DNA of 64,000 nt, taken from the NCBI GenBank assembly GCA_030704615.1, contig CM060731.1, positions 86,470,756 through 86,534,755 of the forward strand, read 5' to 3'. The notes below the pieces were generated by a model. That model made no database searches, was not told where the DNA came from, and worked only from the letters and a program-made list of their open reading frames with translations. The DNA is from Takakia lepidozioides. Taxonomy: Eukaryota; Streptophyta; Takakiopsida; Takakiales; Takakiaceae. Positions 1 through 10,542 of the stretch are shown piece after piece. The position numbers were made by a program, and so were the translations under genes. How positions within the stretch are numbered: position 1 is the first letter of the stretch; each line of letters begins with the position of its first letter.

Positions 1-1180
1 GCTCACATGCACGTGCCCACACGTCCGGATCGTCAAGATTAAGAACTGTAGCAGCTTCTCTGCGAATGGATGTAGGCAAATCCGGCTCTCGGCCAAAGAG
101 AAGAAAGTATGGTGAGAAGGAGGCAAGTGATGCTTGCTTGCTGAACCTGTAGCCCATGGCTAACCAGGGTAACTGAAGGTCCCAATCTCCTAGGTGTCCC
201 TTCTGCAAGCCATACTTGCGCAAATCCCTCTTTACTGTCTGAACAACTCTCTCTGCCAAGCCATCGGCCTCAGCATGATCCCGAGAAGTGGTGCGGTGGT
301 CTATCAAGGCTTTGTCACACAAAGCCTGAAACTCCCCCAAGAAATCTCTCCCTTGGTCCGTGAGTACCTCAGCTGGAGCACCGAATCGGCTAAGCACACA
401 ATCCAAGAATGCATACGCAGCTCCCTCACTAGCCTTATCAGGCAATGGAACCAACTCAATCCATTTGGAGAAGTGCTCCACCATCACCAACACGTACTTG
501 TTGTGACGCATGGTCAGTGGCAACGGCCCTGCGAAGTCAAGACTCCACCTGTAGCCCAATCCCATGATCGGAAGAGGGTGCAATTGTGGAGTAGGGGCGT
601 TGAATGAAGCACGCACCCTGTCACACACCATGCACCTAGCCACAAATTGTTGCACCTCTGTGTGCATACCACGCCACCAATACTGCCCCTGTAGTAGGCT
701 ATGGGTGCATCGCACCCCAAAATGCCCCAACACCTCGTGGGCATGCCGCACTAACCGTGCCCGCTGTGTTGGGTGAGGCACAATCCTCACTCGACCATCC
801 TCCCACACTTGGAGTAGGTGTGTCCCCTCCCACTTGAACCTCATGGCTCGTTGTAGGATCCGATCCCTCTCCTTGGCAGTCACAGTGGCTGCAGTGTCTC
901 CAGTGCTGAGGTAGTCCAACACAACTGAATCCTCATGTATATCTTTGGCGCCACCTTGCTCATTGCTGGCCTCAGGGTCCTCAGACACTTGATCTACAGT
1001 CATCCCTGTTGTAGGTCCAACCTGGCCTCCCATTGCCAAGATACACAGAAATGCAGATGCATGCCATCCGGGCACCATCTCCTCGTCCGTCTCACCATGC
1101 CACCGAGCTCCAGTGTCATCCTGCTGGCTCGTGCATGGATTGCGACTCAACCCATCTGCATTGCGATTGACCAAACCCGG
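1..1180 (-). pseudogene. Ty3-type integrase, 3-prime end outside the window
   Basis: The frame is open from the RNase H tail (NRNADGLSR, about 1145-1180) down to the window edge. An H2C2 zinc-binding domain lies at about 635-770 (HAHEVLGH, then CMVC). The catalytic core follows: first Asp in SLDFAGP (about 520), second Asp in LTDQGRDF (about 360), Glu in DGLAERVVQ (about 265). All three DDE residues are present, so the core could have been functional. The C-terminal part beyond GREPDLP (about 75) is cut by the window edge. Integrase inserts the element cDNA into chromosomal DNA. The upstream RT deletion makes this a fragment of a dead element, although the integrase frame itself shows no stop. 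Confidence 0.9.
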
Positions 1181-1652
1181 CATCAAAGATCTCCTCTGGT
1201 GTCGGCATGGCATACCTATCGGACTTGGTCTGACGATTTACAGGCCGGTAATCACCGCACATACGTCTCTCCGTCCAATTGCCATAGACATCCTTCTTGG
1301 CTGGCATCACTGTGGCTGAAGCATACTCTCTACCAGAGAGCTCCACCAAACCTGCCTCCCAAAGATCCTGAGTTCTCATCTGAATCAAGGACCTCTCCAT
1401 GTCATTGTATCTATAGGGTCTCCGAAAGATTGGCGTGTCAGTAGCCAATTCAATGCGAATCTCTTGACCCTTCAGTGCTCCCAAGTCCTTCAAACTGAAG
1501 GCAAAGCAATTCCTGTAAGCCCTCAGGAACCGCCGCATACGTCGTCTCTCTCCTCCGGTGACAATGGGTCCAATGTCAGGCTCCCAATTGTCCTCCGTAA
1601 CTGCAACCTTAAGTCCAGTGGGCTTAGAGGTAGAGGACGCGTCCCGTGGTTG
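1175..1652 (-). pseudogene. Reverse transcriptase amino-terminal stub
   Basis: The frame contains the segment that leads into RT of plant Ty3 elements: a conserved RPYRYN, then CGDYRPVNRQTKSDRYAMP followed by TPEEIFDA. The fingers region is present, but the palm with the YxDD catalytic box is absent. The sequence jumps at about 1170-1185 directly into the end of RNase H (NADGLSR) and also changes frame. It is in the same frame as the methyltransferase and protease upstream, separated from them only by TAG codons, which supports one original Gag-Pol frame. It cannot polymerise DNA. Confidence 0.85.
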
Positions 1653-1655
1653 CTA

Positions 1656-2915
1656 TGCTGCAACCTCTTGAGCAGTACTCCCTTCCTGCTCAGTCAATGA
1701 CAAGGCCTCATCCTGCCCCATCATCTCATCATTGAGAACCTCCTCAACCCGAGAAGAATCCCCAACCTCATCCATCACAGCTGCCTTGGCTGCCAACTCC
1801 CTCTGGACCTCGAGCACCTCCCACGTGTGCCATGGATGTCTACACCCCGTGGTCCTCACCGGCTCGCCCCCACTCGCTGCCTGTACCGTCTCGGTAGGCA
1901 GAGAGACCGTCAAGGGAAGTGCACTCCGCACTCTACGTTGCTCAGCCATAGCCAAGCTGATAATCCAGGTCAAGCAATTGAGATCCATTGCTTGCCCCAA
2001 CACCTGACGACGTGATGCCTCAGAAAGAGAAGGCACCGCCGTGGTCCCAGTGGAAAACCCCATAGCCCGCTCTCGCTCGTCGGCATTAGGCTCCACTAAG
2101 TGTTGCAACTGAGCATCCCACAGGAGGCCAGGTCCACCATCCTGAAAAGCATGGGATCCTGGGAAGCTGAGCAGTGTAGGTAATGCTGCTCGTGGTTGAC
2201 CCACCCTGTTGACCACTGCCAAAGGCAAACGGTCATCGTGTCTCACACGTTGAGAGTGCCTCCCTGTGTCCAAAATATTGTCCACTATGAGGTGTGTTGG
2301 CCGCTACACCCCATCAAATGCACGCTTGAGCAGTGCGGGTGGCATCAAGTTAGTCCACCATAACCGTGGACGATGAGCCCGTGATCCCACTGCAGCTGCA
2401 TCCAGCAGCACTGCTGACCCAAGCCATGACCGGACTTGATGCACACTGGCCATCACCCTGGCCCGAGAATCGCCCATCAGTGGCACATTCTCCAAGATGT
2501 ATGCTGGCGATACAGCTTGATGAAGCTGCAAGTGGCGCAAAATCCGCACCATCTCCCAAAATAGACCCGTCCTCGAGTCTCGCAATCCATTGCCATGCCC
2601 GGCTGATGAATGCCCTTGGCAGGGCCAACCTGCCACTACCAGATCAATGGAGCCAACCTGTTCTAAATCCGGCGCCCCCAGCAACGAAATGTCTGCTGGC
2701 AAGGCTTGTTGGTATCCACGAACTGCAGACACTGGCAACAAAGCAGGGTACTGCTATACCAACTGAGCAACATGGCGCAGTGAGATGCATCGTGCAGTCT
2801 CATCCCTCTCCACATACAGGTAACGCCTTACCCGCACACCTGCCTGTAGCATAGCAGCCAATCCGGTGCTGATCCCGCCAAACAAGTCCAGAAGGCAAAT
2901 GCCTTCATCCGGATA
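1656..2915 (-). pseudogene. C5-cytosine DNA methyltransferase inside the retrotransposon
   Basis: The family transfers a methyl group from S-adenosylmethionine to cytosine C5. Motifs occur in canonical order: motif I DLFGGISTG (about 2895), motif IV GWPCQGHSSAG with the catalytic Cys (about 2620), motif VI YILENVPLMGD (about 2500), motif VIII GSRAHRPRLWW (about 2375), motif IX RAMGF (about 2060) and motif X RRQVLGQAMD (about 2010). The segment between motifs VIII and IX (about 2100-2300) is the likely target-recognition region. An Asp/Glu-rich linker then leads into RT. The domain sits between protease and RT. In-frame TAG codons lie at 2754-2756 and 2304-2306, and TAG also bounds it at 2916 and 1653, so this copy is disabled unless stops are read through. 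Every key motif is otherwise preserved, suggesting recent decay. Confidence 0.9.
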
Positions 2916-2918
2916 CTA

Positions 2919-4460
2919 CCACACAATAGGTGTGGTATCCAATGGTGACAACTGAGGTGGTCCTGGTGCAATACCCGCACTCTCCTCCTCTCTTGACGGT
3001 ACAAAAGCCTCTACCCAGGCTTGTTGCACCCGTCGATCAGCAACTTGCTGCAAATCCTTGCTCGTACCCCACAATGGAGTGTGAGCAACCATGGCAGGCA
3101 ACTCCGCCATACCATGCATGTCATCCTGCTCTGCTGGAGGTGGCACATCCTCTGCATGGGCATTGCCTTCCAGCAACTCTCCAGGCCAACTAACTGCAGC
3201 TGTAAAGGCGGCTAGTGTTGGCATCTTGCCCCGTTGGGCAGACGCAATACCCCCAATGAATGTCACAGGGAGCTGTGCACGACGACCATCCCCTGACTGC
3301 CATCCAAGCCTGTAGAATGCTGACTCCTCCCAAAAGTCCAGGGTGAAGCCCATGGGGTATAACACTGCCCCACCAATGAGGACATCGTAAGAGACCGCGT
3401 CTGTCACAATGGCCTTGGCTCGCATTACTGAGCCATCGATAGGATGATCCGGCTGCAGTCTAATGGCCAACTGATGCCGTGTCATGCCCCGAGCCTGCTC
3501 TGATCCTCCCAGAGATGTCTGTATCTGGAAAGGACAAGGCTCCATATCCGCCTCCATGAGGCCCAAACCTGCAATAGCAGCTCTGCCCAACATCAGTGGC
3601 TGAGCTCCCGAGTCCAACAAGACCCGCAGTGGCCGGTACTTCTTGCCTGCCGGTCCACTCAAAGAGAAAATGCCATCATGGTTGTCTAACAAAATAACTC
3701 CAGGAGTCACCATGGCGCACTCAAAGGCTGGCCTAGCTGACAGCTCCGTCAACCTGGCAGCTGCAGCTTGCCATGGCGCAGCCGTGGCAGTCTTGACCCT
3801 CAAATCCGAGGATCCCTCTGCCACTATACCTTCCACTAACTCCGCAGAAGATGAAGTGACCTCCCCACTCTCGCAGAGTGTTGCTGCTAGTCTGAACACT
3901 GCAGCTGGTCTTACCCCCGGCGTCGTGATCATGGTTGCCGAGAACAGTGGGGCTTGACACATAGAGGTGGCTGCCCCCAACATCACACTGGTTGCACTAG
4001 CCTTGGCAGCCGGTGCCAGTGTTGTACGTGTAGCTCTCCCCAATGGCACAATAACGGCCTCTGTATCTGTCGGGCGAGAACTAGGTGCCATGGATGTCGT
4101 CGACATTGTCTCCCCCAATGGCATAGAAACCTCCGCCTCGGTAATAGTCGGGCGAGAACTAGGTGCCATGGATGGCGTTGACACTATTTCCGCCAAGGTG
4201 AATGACTGAGGCAGCCTCGCCTGACGGCTTGCCTCCCCACGTTGTGGATCAAACTCCACCTCTGCACCTCGTGGCTCAGGAACTCGTGCTGCTCCTCGAG
4301 TCACGGCTGCAGCAGACTCCACCTGCTCTAGTGGTAGTGCTGCTCCGCACATGAATCCCATGCCTCCCATATCTCCTCCCTCAGGAGCAGGAGGTGGACC
4401 ATCCCGCCTGGGAGCCGGTACCACCTGAGCTGTAGCCATGGCAGCGAGCCTCTGCTCTAG
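2919..4460 (-). pseudogene. Retroviral-type aspartic protease with long Pro/Ala-rich leader
   Basis: About 250 residues of low-complexity Ala/Pro/Thr-rich sequence precede a retropepsin-like domain. The active-site motif is LLDSGAQPLMLG (about 3620), with D-S-G in place of the common D-T-G; this substitution is frequent in plant Ty3 proteases. It is followed by YDVLIGGAVL and MGFTLDFWEESAFYR (about 3310-3400), the usual flap and C-terminal elements. It would process Gag-Pol. The frame is continuous with the zinc-knuckle frame upstream (TAG at 4461-4463) and with the methyltransferase downstream (TAG at 2916-2918). A repeated motif in the leader (SSRPT, near 4080 and 4160) shows internal duplication. 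Confidence 0.85.
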
Positions 4461-4463
4461 CTA

Positions 4464-4984
4464 CTTAAGCCGGTTGGCCATGCCTTGGTCAACACCCTGA
4501 CCTCCGCGTCCTTGGCCATGTTGAGCTTGCCCTTGGCCTGCACCTCGTGCCCGACCACCTCGTCCTCTCTGGGCTGGTCCACCTCGCCCCCGGCCACCAT
4601 TGTTCCCTTGGAACTGGCATGGGCGCAACTCAGGATGCAAGTCATAACACTGGGCATCTCCATGCCCATACTTGCCACAATGCCCACACTGCAACTGTGC
4701 AGGCTGTGTTTGTGCCGGCCTTTTGCCACTCTCTGGGCAATCTCTCTTGACATGGGGTCCTCCACATGTCCAACATATCACCCCTGGTTGCTGTTGGCCT
4801 ACAAAAGATGTCACGGGCCTCTGCACCTGAGGTCCCCTGTAAGCTCCATGGAACTTGGGTTGGGAAACCTTGCCCCCCTGACCACGCTGTTGGGCAGTCC
4901 CTTGTGCCTGTGGGCTGGCAGCTGCGCCTCATGCAGGCATGTCCTTGCCAAACCCAATGGTAACAACTCGCTCCTCCACCAGTT
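4464..4984 (-). pseudogene. Gag nucleocapsid region with two zinc knuckles
   Basis: A Gln/Gly-rich stretch is followed by two CCHC-type knuckles, CWTCGGPHVKRDC (about 4760) and CGHCGKYGHGDAQC (about 4690). A Gly/Arg-rich tail (GGRGRGG, RGGRARGAGQG) then leads to a short heptad-like helix broken by TAG at 4461. These features bind and package element RNA. The frame differs from the upstream gag core, with the shift near 4985, and a TGA interrupts it near 4930, so gag is no longer continuous here. Confidence 0.85.
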
Positions 4985-5895
4985 GAGCTCAATCCGCTCA
5001 GCCAGCAGAAACACATCTGCTAATGTGGGTTGGGCTGCTTGTAACAGGGTTGCATCCCGCACCCTTCTCCTGAGCTCCTTGTCCAAAATTCCATACCAGA
5101 ACTGGATTGCCTGAGCTTCAGTAACCCCTTGGGTCACACTTATCAAGCGCCTCATACGAGTGTAGGCCTCTCGCAAGCTCTCACTGGGTTTGCGCTGGAA
5201 GTCTTGCAAACTTCGCAGCTTCTCTGTCCGTACACCTTGGTAGTTCCTCCGCAACTCCTGGAAGAACTCCACCACCGGGTTGAATCTAGGCACATGTGTT
5301 GTAGTCGTGGCAGGAGGAGTAGTAGCACCTTTTGAACTGGTACCACCTGCAAAAGTACCGGCACTACTTGTTCCACTACTAGTGCTGGCAGTGGGAGATA
5401 TTGGTACTGATGCAGCTACTGGTCGCGTCGTGCCTCGAGTAATGGAGACGTAGTTAGGTGACCAATACATCCTCCACTCCTCAATCTCTGCTTCATGTCC
5501 TCGCCTGAACTCATGGTAATCGTCCATAGGCGGGCCTTCCAAATGCTGGAACAGTCCCTTCCACGCCATGAATGGGGTGAATAGCTGTGGATTGCGCATC
5601 TGCTGCAAATCACACCAGCTGTCGAACTCCTGGATAAAGTCATCCAACTTGATTGTGCCCACAGCTCCAGAGTACCTACGAGGCCCCTTGGTAGCTCCAT
5701 ACATCTCCTCCATGTCGTCCCACAACAATGGCGAATGAAACTGCACACCTGTTGATGAAGCCTCTGAGTCTGTGTCTGACTCTGCACTAGTTGAGGGTGG
5801 AGGTGAAGGTGGTCTGAAATGAACACCTCGTCTGGTGAACCCACTCTCACTGCTACTGCCTGTAGCCGTACTCCCCTCAGAACCCTGGGTAACTC
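4985..5895 (-). pseudogene. Gag capsid-like region
   Basis: The frame contains the retrotransposon Gag core: WKGLFQHLEG, then RFNPVVEFFQELRRNY, LRSLQDFQRKPSESLREAY and MRRLISVTQGV, ending in ADVFLLAERIEL, which are typical helices of Ty3 Gag. A Ser/Asp-rich amino end (SAESDTDSEASS) precedes it. The start codon is not certain; the open frame extends upstream to about 5920. It would form the particle that packages element RNA. A frameshift near 4985 separates it from the nucleocapsid portion. Confidence 0.85.
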
Positions 5896-5920
5896 CGTGA
5901 TGACACTCACAATGTGCACC

Positions 5921-6461
5921 TCCCCCACGTCACACTATAAGGCTCTATTACTAATTCTAATAGTGACACGGGTAGGCACCTGTTGCAGTTTAAGGATCAT
6001 ATCCCAGTGGCTCAGGGCACCTGCACCTGCATCCACCGCAAGAACTCCTATGGTTGGCTGGTCATCAACCCAGTCTCACCATAGAAGAAACACTGGTGGT
6101 CTTGCTGGTCATCACTCCAGCCTCACCACCGACAACATACTCTAGGATTCACCGGTGATCAAATCCGGCCTAATCCCTATGAAAGCAAGCGCCCACACAA
6201 AACCAACATGGCACACAGTCAAGCATGCAGGTGTTGGGGGGATCCAAACACAAGAAATCAAAACATCAACACCCCCACACCAAAATCCATCTGCAGTGCT
6301 GACCTGCAGAATATCCCAGCCCAAAACCCCGGACTGACTGGCCTCCACCAAGAGAGGCTTTGGCAACTACAAGTACAAGGTAATGAAAATAGTACAGAGA
6401 TGGAGGGGAAGAATAGAAGCCTGACCAAGCAAGATCTAATCCTGATCTATGCTATCATCTG
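5921..6461. other. No gene seen; possible leader or LTR sequence of the Ty3 element
   Basis: This stretch lies between gag and the upstream 244-aa ORF. It has no convincing coding potential on either strand. It may include the untranslated leader, but I see neither TG...CA boundaries repeated elsewhere nor a primer-binding site. Confidence 0.4.
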
Positions 6462-7196
6462 TTAGACTTCTCTCAAAGTGCCTCGCTCTGCTTGATGGTA
6501 AGGTGTAGGAGGTATATCTATGTCCAGAAACCTGCCACTAACCTTGTCCCAAGCTACAGTAGCTCGCTCTAACCAACCCTCCTCCTCTTTCTGCCAGGTA
6601 GAAACAAAGCAATACTCCCCTATCTCCCGCTCACTGAACAGTAAAGAAAACAAAGGTAGGGTCTGATAGTCTCTCAACTCGAAAGCTTTGAGACGGTTGC
6701 GGGTGTCCTCATTGCGAATGACTGCATCTCCTTCAAACAGAACAAACTTGTCCTCGCTAATGAACCCCCGCTCGTGGTTGCCTTGTGCAGAGCGTGTCCG
6801 GCTGCAACGCTGTCTGATTGCACAAACTTGTGTAGCTCCTGCTCCTCTACTCCAATACACCACGGCCTTGTGGCTGAACACCTTGGTCCCCGGGGCTGTC
6901 TTTGGCTGTGTTCCAAGCCTAGCTTTCACCCACTTTGGTATTCCACCTACATCTGCAGAACTGCTGGCTCCAACAGAGTTCTGACTGTCCAAAGCAATAT
7001 TGAGGCCCTCAACGCCAACTACAGCAGTTTGTTGTCCACTGCTAATGCCTAACTCCCAGTATGCAATCAACTCGTCCAACTGTTCTCCACTCAAATCAGT
7101 CTGAGTTCCTTGGGAAACATAAATCTTGTCCCCTTGTGTGCACAGGCTAAGAGACGAGACCTGCCCTTCAATTACGTCCTCATTTCCCCCAGCCAT
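6462..7196 (-). CDS. Uncharacterised 244-aa ORF upstream of gag
   Basis: This uninterrupted ORF lies on the same strand as and upstream of gag. I recognise no family. Visible features are an acidic/Ser-rich amino end, a basic Cys-containing middle (VCAIRQRCSRTRS) and a Trp-rich C-terminal part (STWQKEEEGWLERATVAW, then DIDIPPTPYHQ). Being intact next to a broken element suggests either a recently active extra ORF of the same element or an unrelated gene fragment. The GC and codon character is similar to the neighbouring gag. No signal peptide or membrane segment is apparent. Confidence 0.4.
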   Translation of the reverse strand: MAGGNEDVIEGQVSSLSLCTQGDKIYVSQGTQTDLSGEQLDELIAYWELGISSGQQTAVVGVEGLNIALDSQNSVGASSSADVGGIPKWVKARLGTQPKTAPGTKVFSHKAVVYWSRGAGATQVCAIRQRCSRTRSAQGNHERGFISEDKFVLFEGDAVIRNEDTRNRLKAFELRDYQTLPLFSLLFSEREIGEYCFVSTWQKEEEGWLERATVAWDKVSGRFLDIDIPPTPYHQAERGTLREV

Positions 7197-8774
7197 ACAA
7201 GGAGGACATCCACAGATTTGTCTCTCATATAGACCAGAACAGGTTCCAGAAACATAATTGTGGATCTTTCACGGCACACTCACACTCTAAAAATTCCATA
7301 GATTTTTAGGAGAGTCCCAAAAACAAAAAAACCAGGTCTAGATAGGTAGATTTCCCCTTTCTGCAGCTATCCCCCCAAAAACTGAGTCAAACGGAGCTCA
7401 TTTGACAAAGATATGACCAACCAGGCTCTTTAAACATAACACATTTTTCTTTTCTTTTTTTTCTTTTTTTAATACTTGTCTTGGTTCCCTGTTCCCTGGT
7501 TATCTACGGGTTCCTGAGGCCGTTCCCCGACTATGCTGACTCCAGGGCTTTGATCCTTCGCGCTTGAACCAAGTAGCTCCCTGACCCACGCTCGTATCAC
7601 CAGTACACACCCCTGCTCAACAGGCTTAGCACCCCATAGGCTTCCCTCAACCTCTACACTTTAGTGAAACAGGATACGACCAGGGTGAGCAACAAAGACG
7701 AAGGCTCTGCTCAGTTGAACCCAATCGAAGGGGACAAAGGAGTCAGCGACATGCACATCCCTGACGAGCAACACTTCGCTGACGACCAGGCACTCCAAAC
7801 CAAGTCTGCATGAGACCAGATGGTGACCACCAACGATCGCCCCAGGAAATGCAATCAATTGGAAGTCCCTATATCACCATTGTTTCCAAGTTTTGCCTGT
7901 GAAGAAGACCAGGCCGCGTCTTCCAGAGAGACAAAAGGCGAGACAGTGGGGTCAGAACAAGCCGCCCTTGAATCCTGGCTGGTCAGATCGAGAGAGGGAC
8001 AATCACCGACTTGCAGGCACATACTTCGCCACCTTCATTTTTATATTTGAGAAGCAAACTCCTGGTAGCACACCCGTGACCGCCGGGACAGGAACCCGAG
8101 ACGCACACTCCAGTCTCCCACAGATGAGGAGCGACCACGGAATCCAGAGTATGCGCAAGTCTGGCAGATATTAGGTAGAGCATTCACTCCACCAGGCTGC
8201 GATTTGCACTTTATTAGCAAATCTCCTTAAACCTTCTTAGTCTTTCACTTGCGTTGGAAGCCATCGCCATCTCTTCGCTAAACCTTCGCATCTGTAGAGC
8301 TTGCCACACTCTCCTTCCCCCACGAACGAACATCAGCCAATCCTCGAAGGCACTAGCTCTCAGCCCCCACTGCAATTGTAGATGGGCTACCAGGTGCTCC
8401 AACAGCATGCGCTGGACATGGAACCAGCTTCAAAAGGGCATGAACGTCGACCCCGAATCGGGCAGTCGAGCTGCTGAACCCGACCACTGACGGGATTGCG
8501 CTGCTCAAGGACAACAGGGCCTTTGTTATGGAGATGGCTTCCGGGATCAGGCTGCAAGGTAAGATTGAAAAGGCCTTTGACGTGCTGGCATCCCCGGACT
8601 ACCTCTCTCCGCTGTACCAAAGCAATGCACCGCGACCCAGCCAGGCAGCAAGCTCCTCTTCCCACTCCTCCTTACTTTCTCACATGCAAGTTGAAGCACT
8701 ACCCCAATTTTCAAGCTGAAGAATGAACGCTCAGCATTTGCAGAGAGCAGGCACTGGGCAGCATTGCCACGACC
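7197..8774. other. No supported gene; pyrimidine tract and decayed sequence
   Basis: The first 450 bases hold A-rich sequence and a T/C tract near 7440-7475. A plus-strand frame is open for about 40 codons near 7670-7810 and may be the start of the degraded gag seen downstream, but I cannot tie it to a family. Nothing else is recognisable. Confidence 0.35.
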
Positions 8775-9473
8775 TTGGGCGCCCTTGAAGGTGCCGGGTT
8801 CCTTAGGCTTCACCTTAAACTTTGCCTTAGTGGAAGTGGCATTAGCCGCCTTCAACACGTCTTTCAACGTCCCGCCAAACTGCGCCAACAACCCCTGCCC
8901 TCAAGGCAAAGGGCCGCGACAAAGGCCCACAATCCCCGCACTGAGGTTGAAGCCTATCGATTGGCTTGCAATTTTGAGTGTGAGATCAAGGCACGGCGGG
9001 TGGCTTACTCCGCTCTTGCATGGGAGAATAAAAAGTAGATGACATTTTTTCCCAAAATCACCCTAGCAAGGAAGGGAAATTGGAAGAGGTTCAAACCTTA
9101 CAAGAAGAATGACAATCAGGGAAGCCAGAGAACAACAATTGGTAATCCACCGCGCCTAAGTCTCAGGGAATAGGAAGAACATCTCAGAAAGGGACTCTGC
9201 TTTAATTGTCATAAGCCCAGCCATCGATTTGCAGATTGTCCTGAACGCCGGTTCCGACAGACTACAGCCTTGGTGATGGAAGAACCAGTGGAGCCTGTAA
9301 CTATAACATATCTCCGAAATTGTATAGGATTTGCCACTGGAAAAGGTCCCAACATGAGGGTATCAGTTGCAGTTGTCGATGACAGAGTGGCCTACAATCT
9401 GTCAACTTCAATTGGCACAACAGACAGATGTCGTTGTGTAGTCTCAACTCCGCCATTTGGTAGTAAAATATGA
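8775..9473 (+). pseudogene. Gag remnant of a second LTR retrotransposon
   Basis: One frame runs through two TAG stops (9036-9038 and near 9167) and contains a CCHC zinc knuckle, CFNCHKPSHRFADC (about 9205-9245). It is preceded by a charged region and followed by a segment entering the protease area (TITYLRNC). Upstream, EVEAYRLACNFECE is reminiscent of the Gag C-terminal helix that precedes the knuckle. The opposite orientation to the element at 1-6 kb shows a separate insertion. No protease, RT or integrase follows; sequence after 9480 is a repeat array. Confidence 0.65.
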
Positions 9474-9524
9474 GATGATTGTACCTCTTCTTGAGACAAC
9501 CCCAAGTTGTCAGCAAATGATTTT

Positions 9525-10530
9525 GACGAGATATAGCAGGGGAGACCTCCCGTGCTACAACTGAAATCAATAGCACAATCGCAAAAATACAATTTAGAAC
9601 GTCAGCGTCATAAGGCGCCACTGTTAAAATCGGAGTAGTGAACGACATTCCACAAGGGAAGATATGAAGGTTTTGGACCAGACAAAATCGTCATCATCTT
9701 CAGAAAATGAAAACAATTGCGAATCTGAGCGCTAAGAAAAATATAATAATCATGATCGGAAATAGTCAAGTCACTGAAGCACGGGACATCTCCCGAGCAC
9801 TATGTGTAAGGGAGAAAACCATCAACCACCATGGGAAATCGGCCATCTGACATACGAAATGCGTGGAACCGTCGGACGGAAACAAAGTAAAATGTACGAC
9901 CATTCACATCCACTGACCATTCAAAAAGTCAAAATTTTGGAGATCAGAACAAAAGCTATTTGTCCGCAGATTAAAAAAGAATCCAGTAAGTAATATTAAA
10001 AAACAATGAGACATACCACGGGAGACCTCCAGTGTTACACCTGAAATGAATAACAACATCGCGAGGATACAATTTACAATGTCAGATTAAGAAGGGGCCA
10101 CCGTTGAAATAGATATATAAAAGGACATTCCGCTGGGGAAGAAAATATGATATTCGGACCCCGACATATCCTTATCAGATATCGAACCAAATTGGGACTC
10201 ATAACTATATTATTCAATGAGCGCTATGGTGAATGAGAATATTAATCAGTCTGCAATAGTCAAGTATCTGTAGCACGGGAGATCTCTCGTGCTATGTGCG
10301 TAAAATACAATCAACCAGAACTAAACTTTACTGAGATGCAGGCAGTCAGGGTTCAAATCGCTAGAGATATAGATGTTCAGAAATTGAAAGGTTCAAATGG
10401 TCGACACAGAGAATTCAAGGTCAACTTCTGATTGTCAAAAGAGCTCCCATAAAATCCTAGCAATCACCAGTAAGATCAACATTAATACATATTGTCATCA
10501 AATTAGCACGGGAGATCTCCCGTGCACCTC
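9525..10530. repeat. Tandem array with palindrome GCACGGGAGATCTCCCGTGC
   Basis: A near-perfect 20-bp palindrome recurs at about 9535, 9780, 10015, 10270 and 10505, roughly every 245 bases. Flanks alternate: the copies at 9535 and 10015 share one flank (ACCTGAAATGAATA type) and those at 9780 and 10270 share another (GTGCTATGTG type), so the true unit is about 487 bp with two palindromes each. The copy at 10506-10525 is a perfect palindrome. A related copy lies inside the adjacent ORF near 11310. Confidence 0.8.
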
Positions 10531-10542
10531 TCTACACTGTGC

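Larger units (their letters stand above)
1..5920 (-). mobile_element. Ty3-like LTR retrotransposon body carrying a DNA methyltransferase
   Basis: Reading the minus strand, the order is gag, two CCHC zinc knuckles, aspartic protease, C5-cytosine methyltransferase, RT amino end, RNase H tail, integrase. Integrase after RT is the Ty3 order. The element runs off the left edge, so the 3-prime LTR is not visible. I could not identify a 5-prime LTR or a tRNA primer-binding site near 5.9-7.7 kb. An internal deletion removes the catalytic RT and most of RNase H, and several in-frame stops are present, so this copy cannot be autonomous. Cytosine methyltransferases captured by LTR elements have, from memory, been reported in dinoflagellates and charophyte algae; this copy is of that general kind. 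Confidence 0.85.

Noticed and set aside
1653-4463. Programmed TAG readthrough linking gag, protease, methyltransferase and RT
   Set aside because: TAG at 1653 is followed by CAACCA, which fits a TMV-like leaky context, but the other TAGs do not, and independent elements here show CAG-to-TAG decay. Mutation explains the set more simply.
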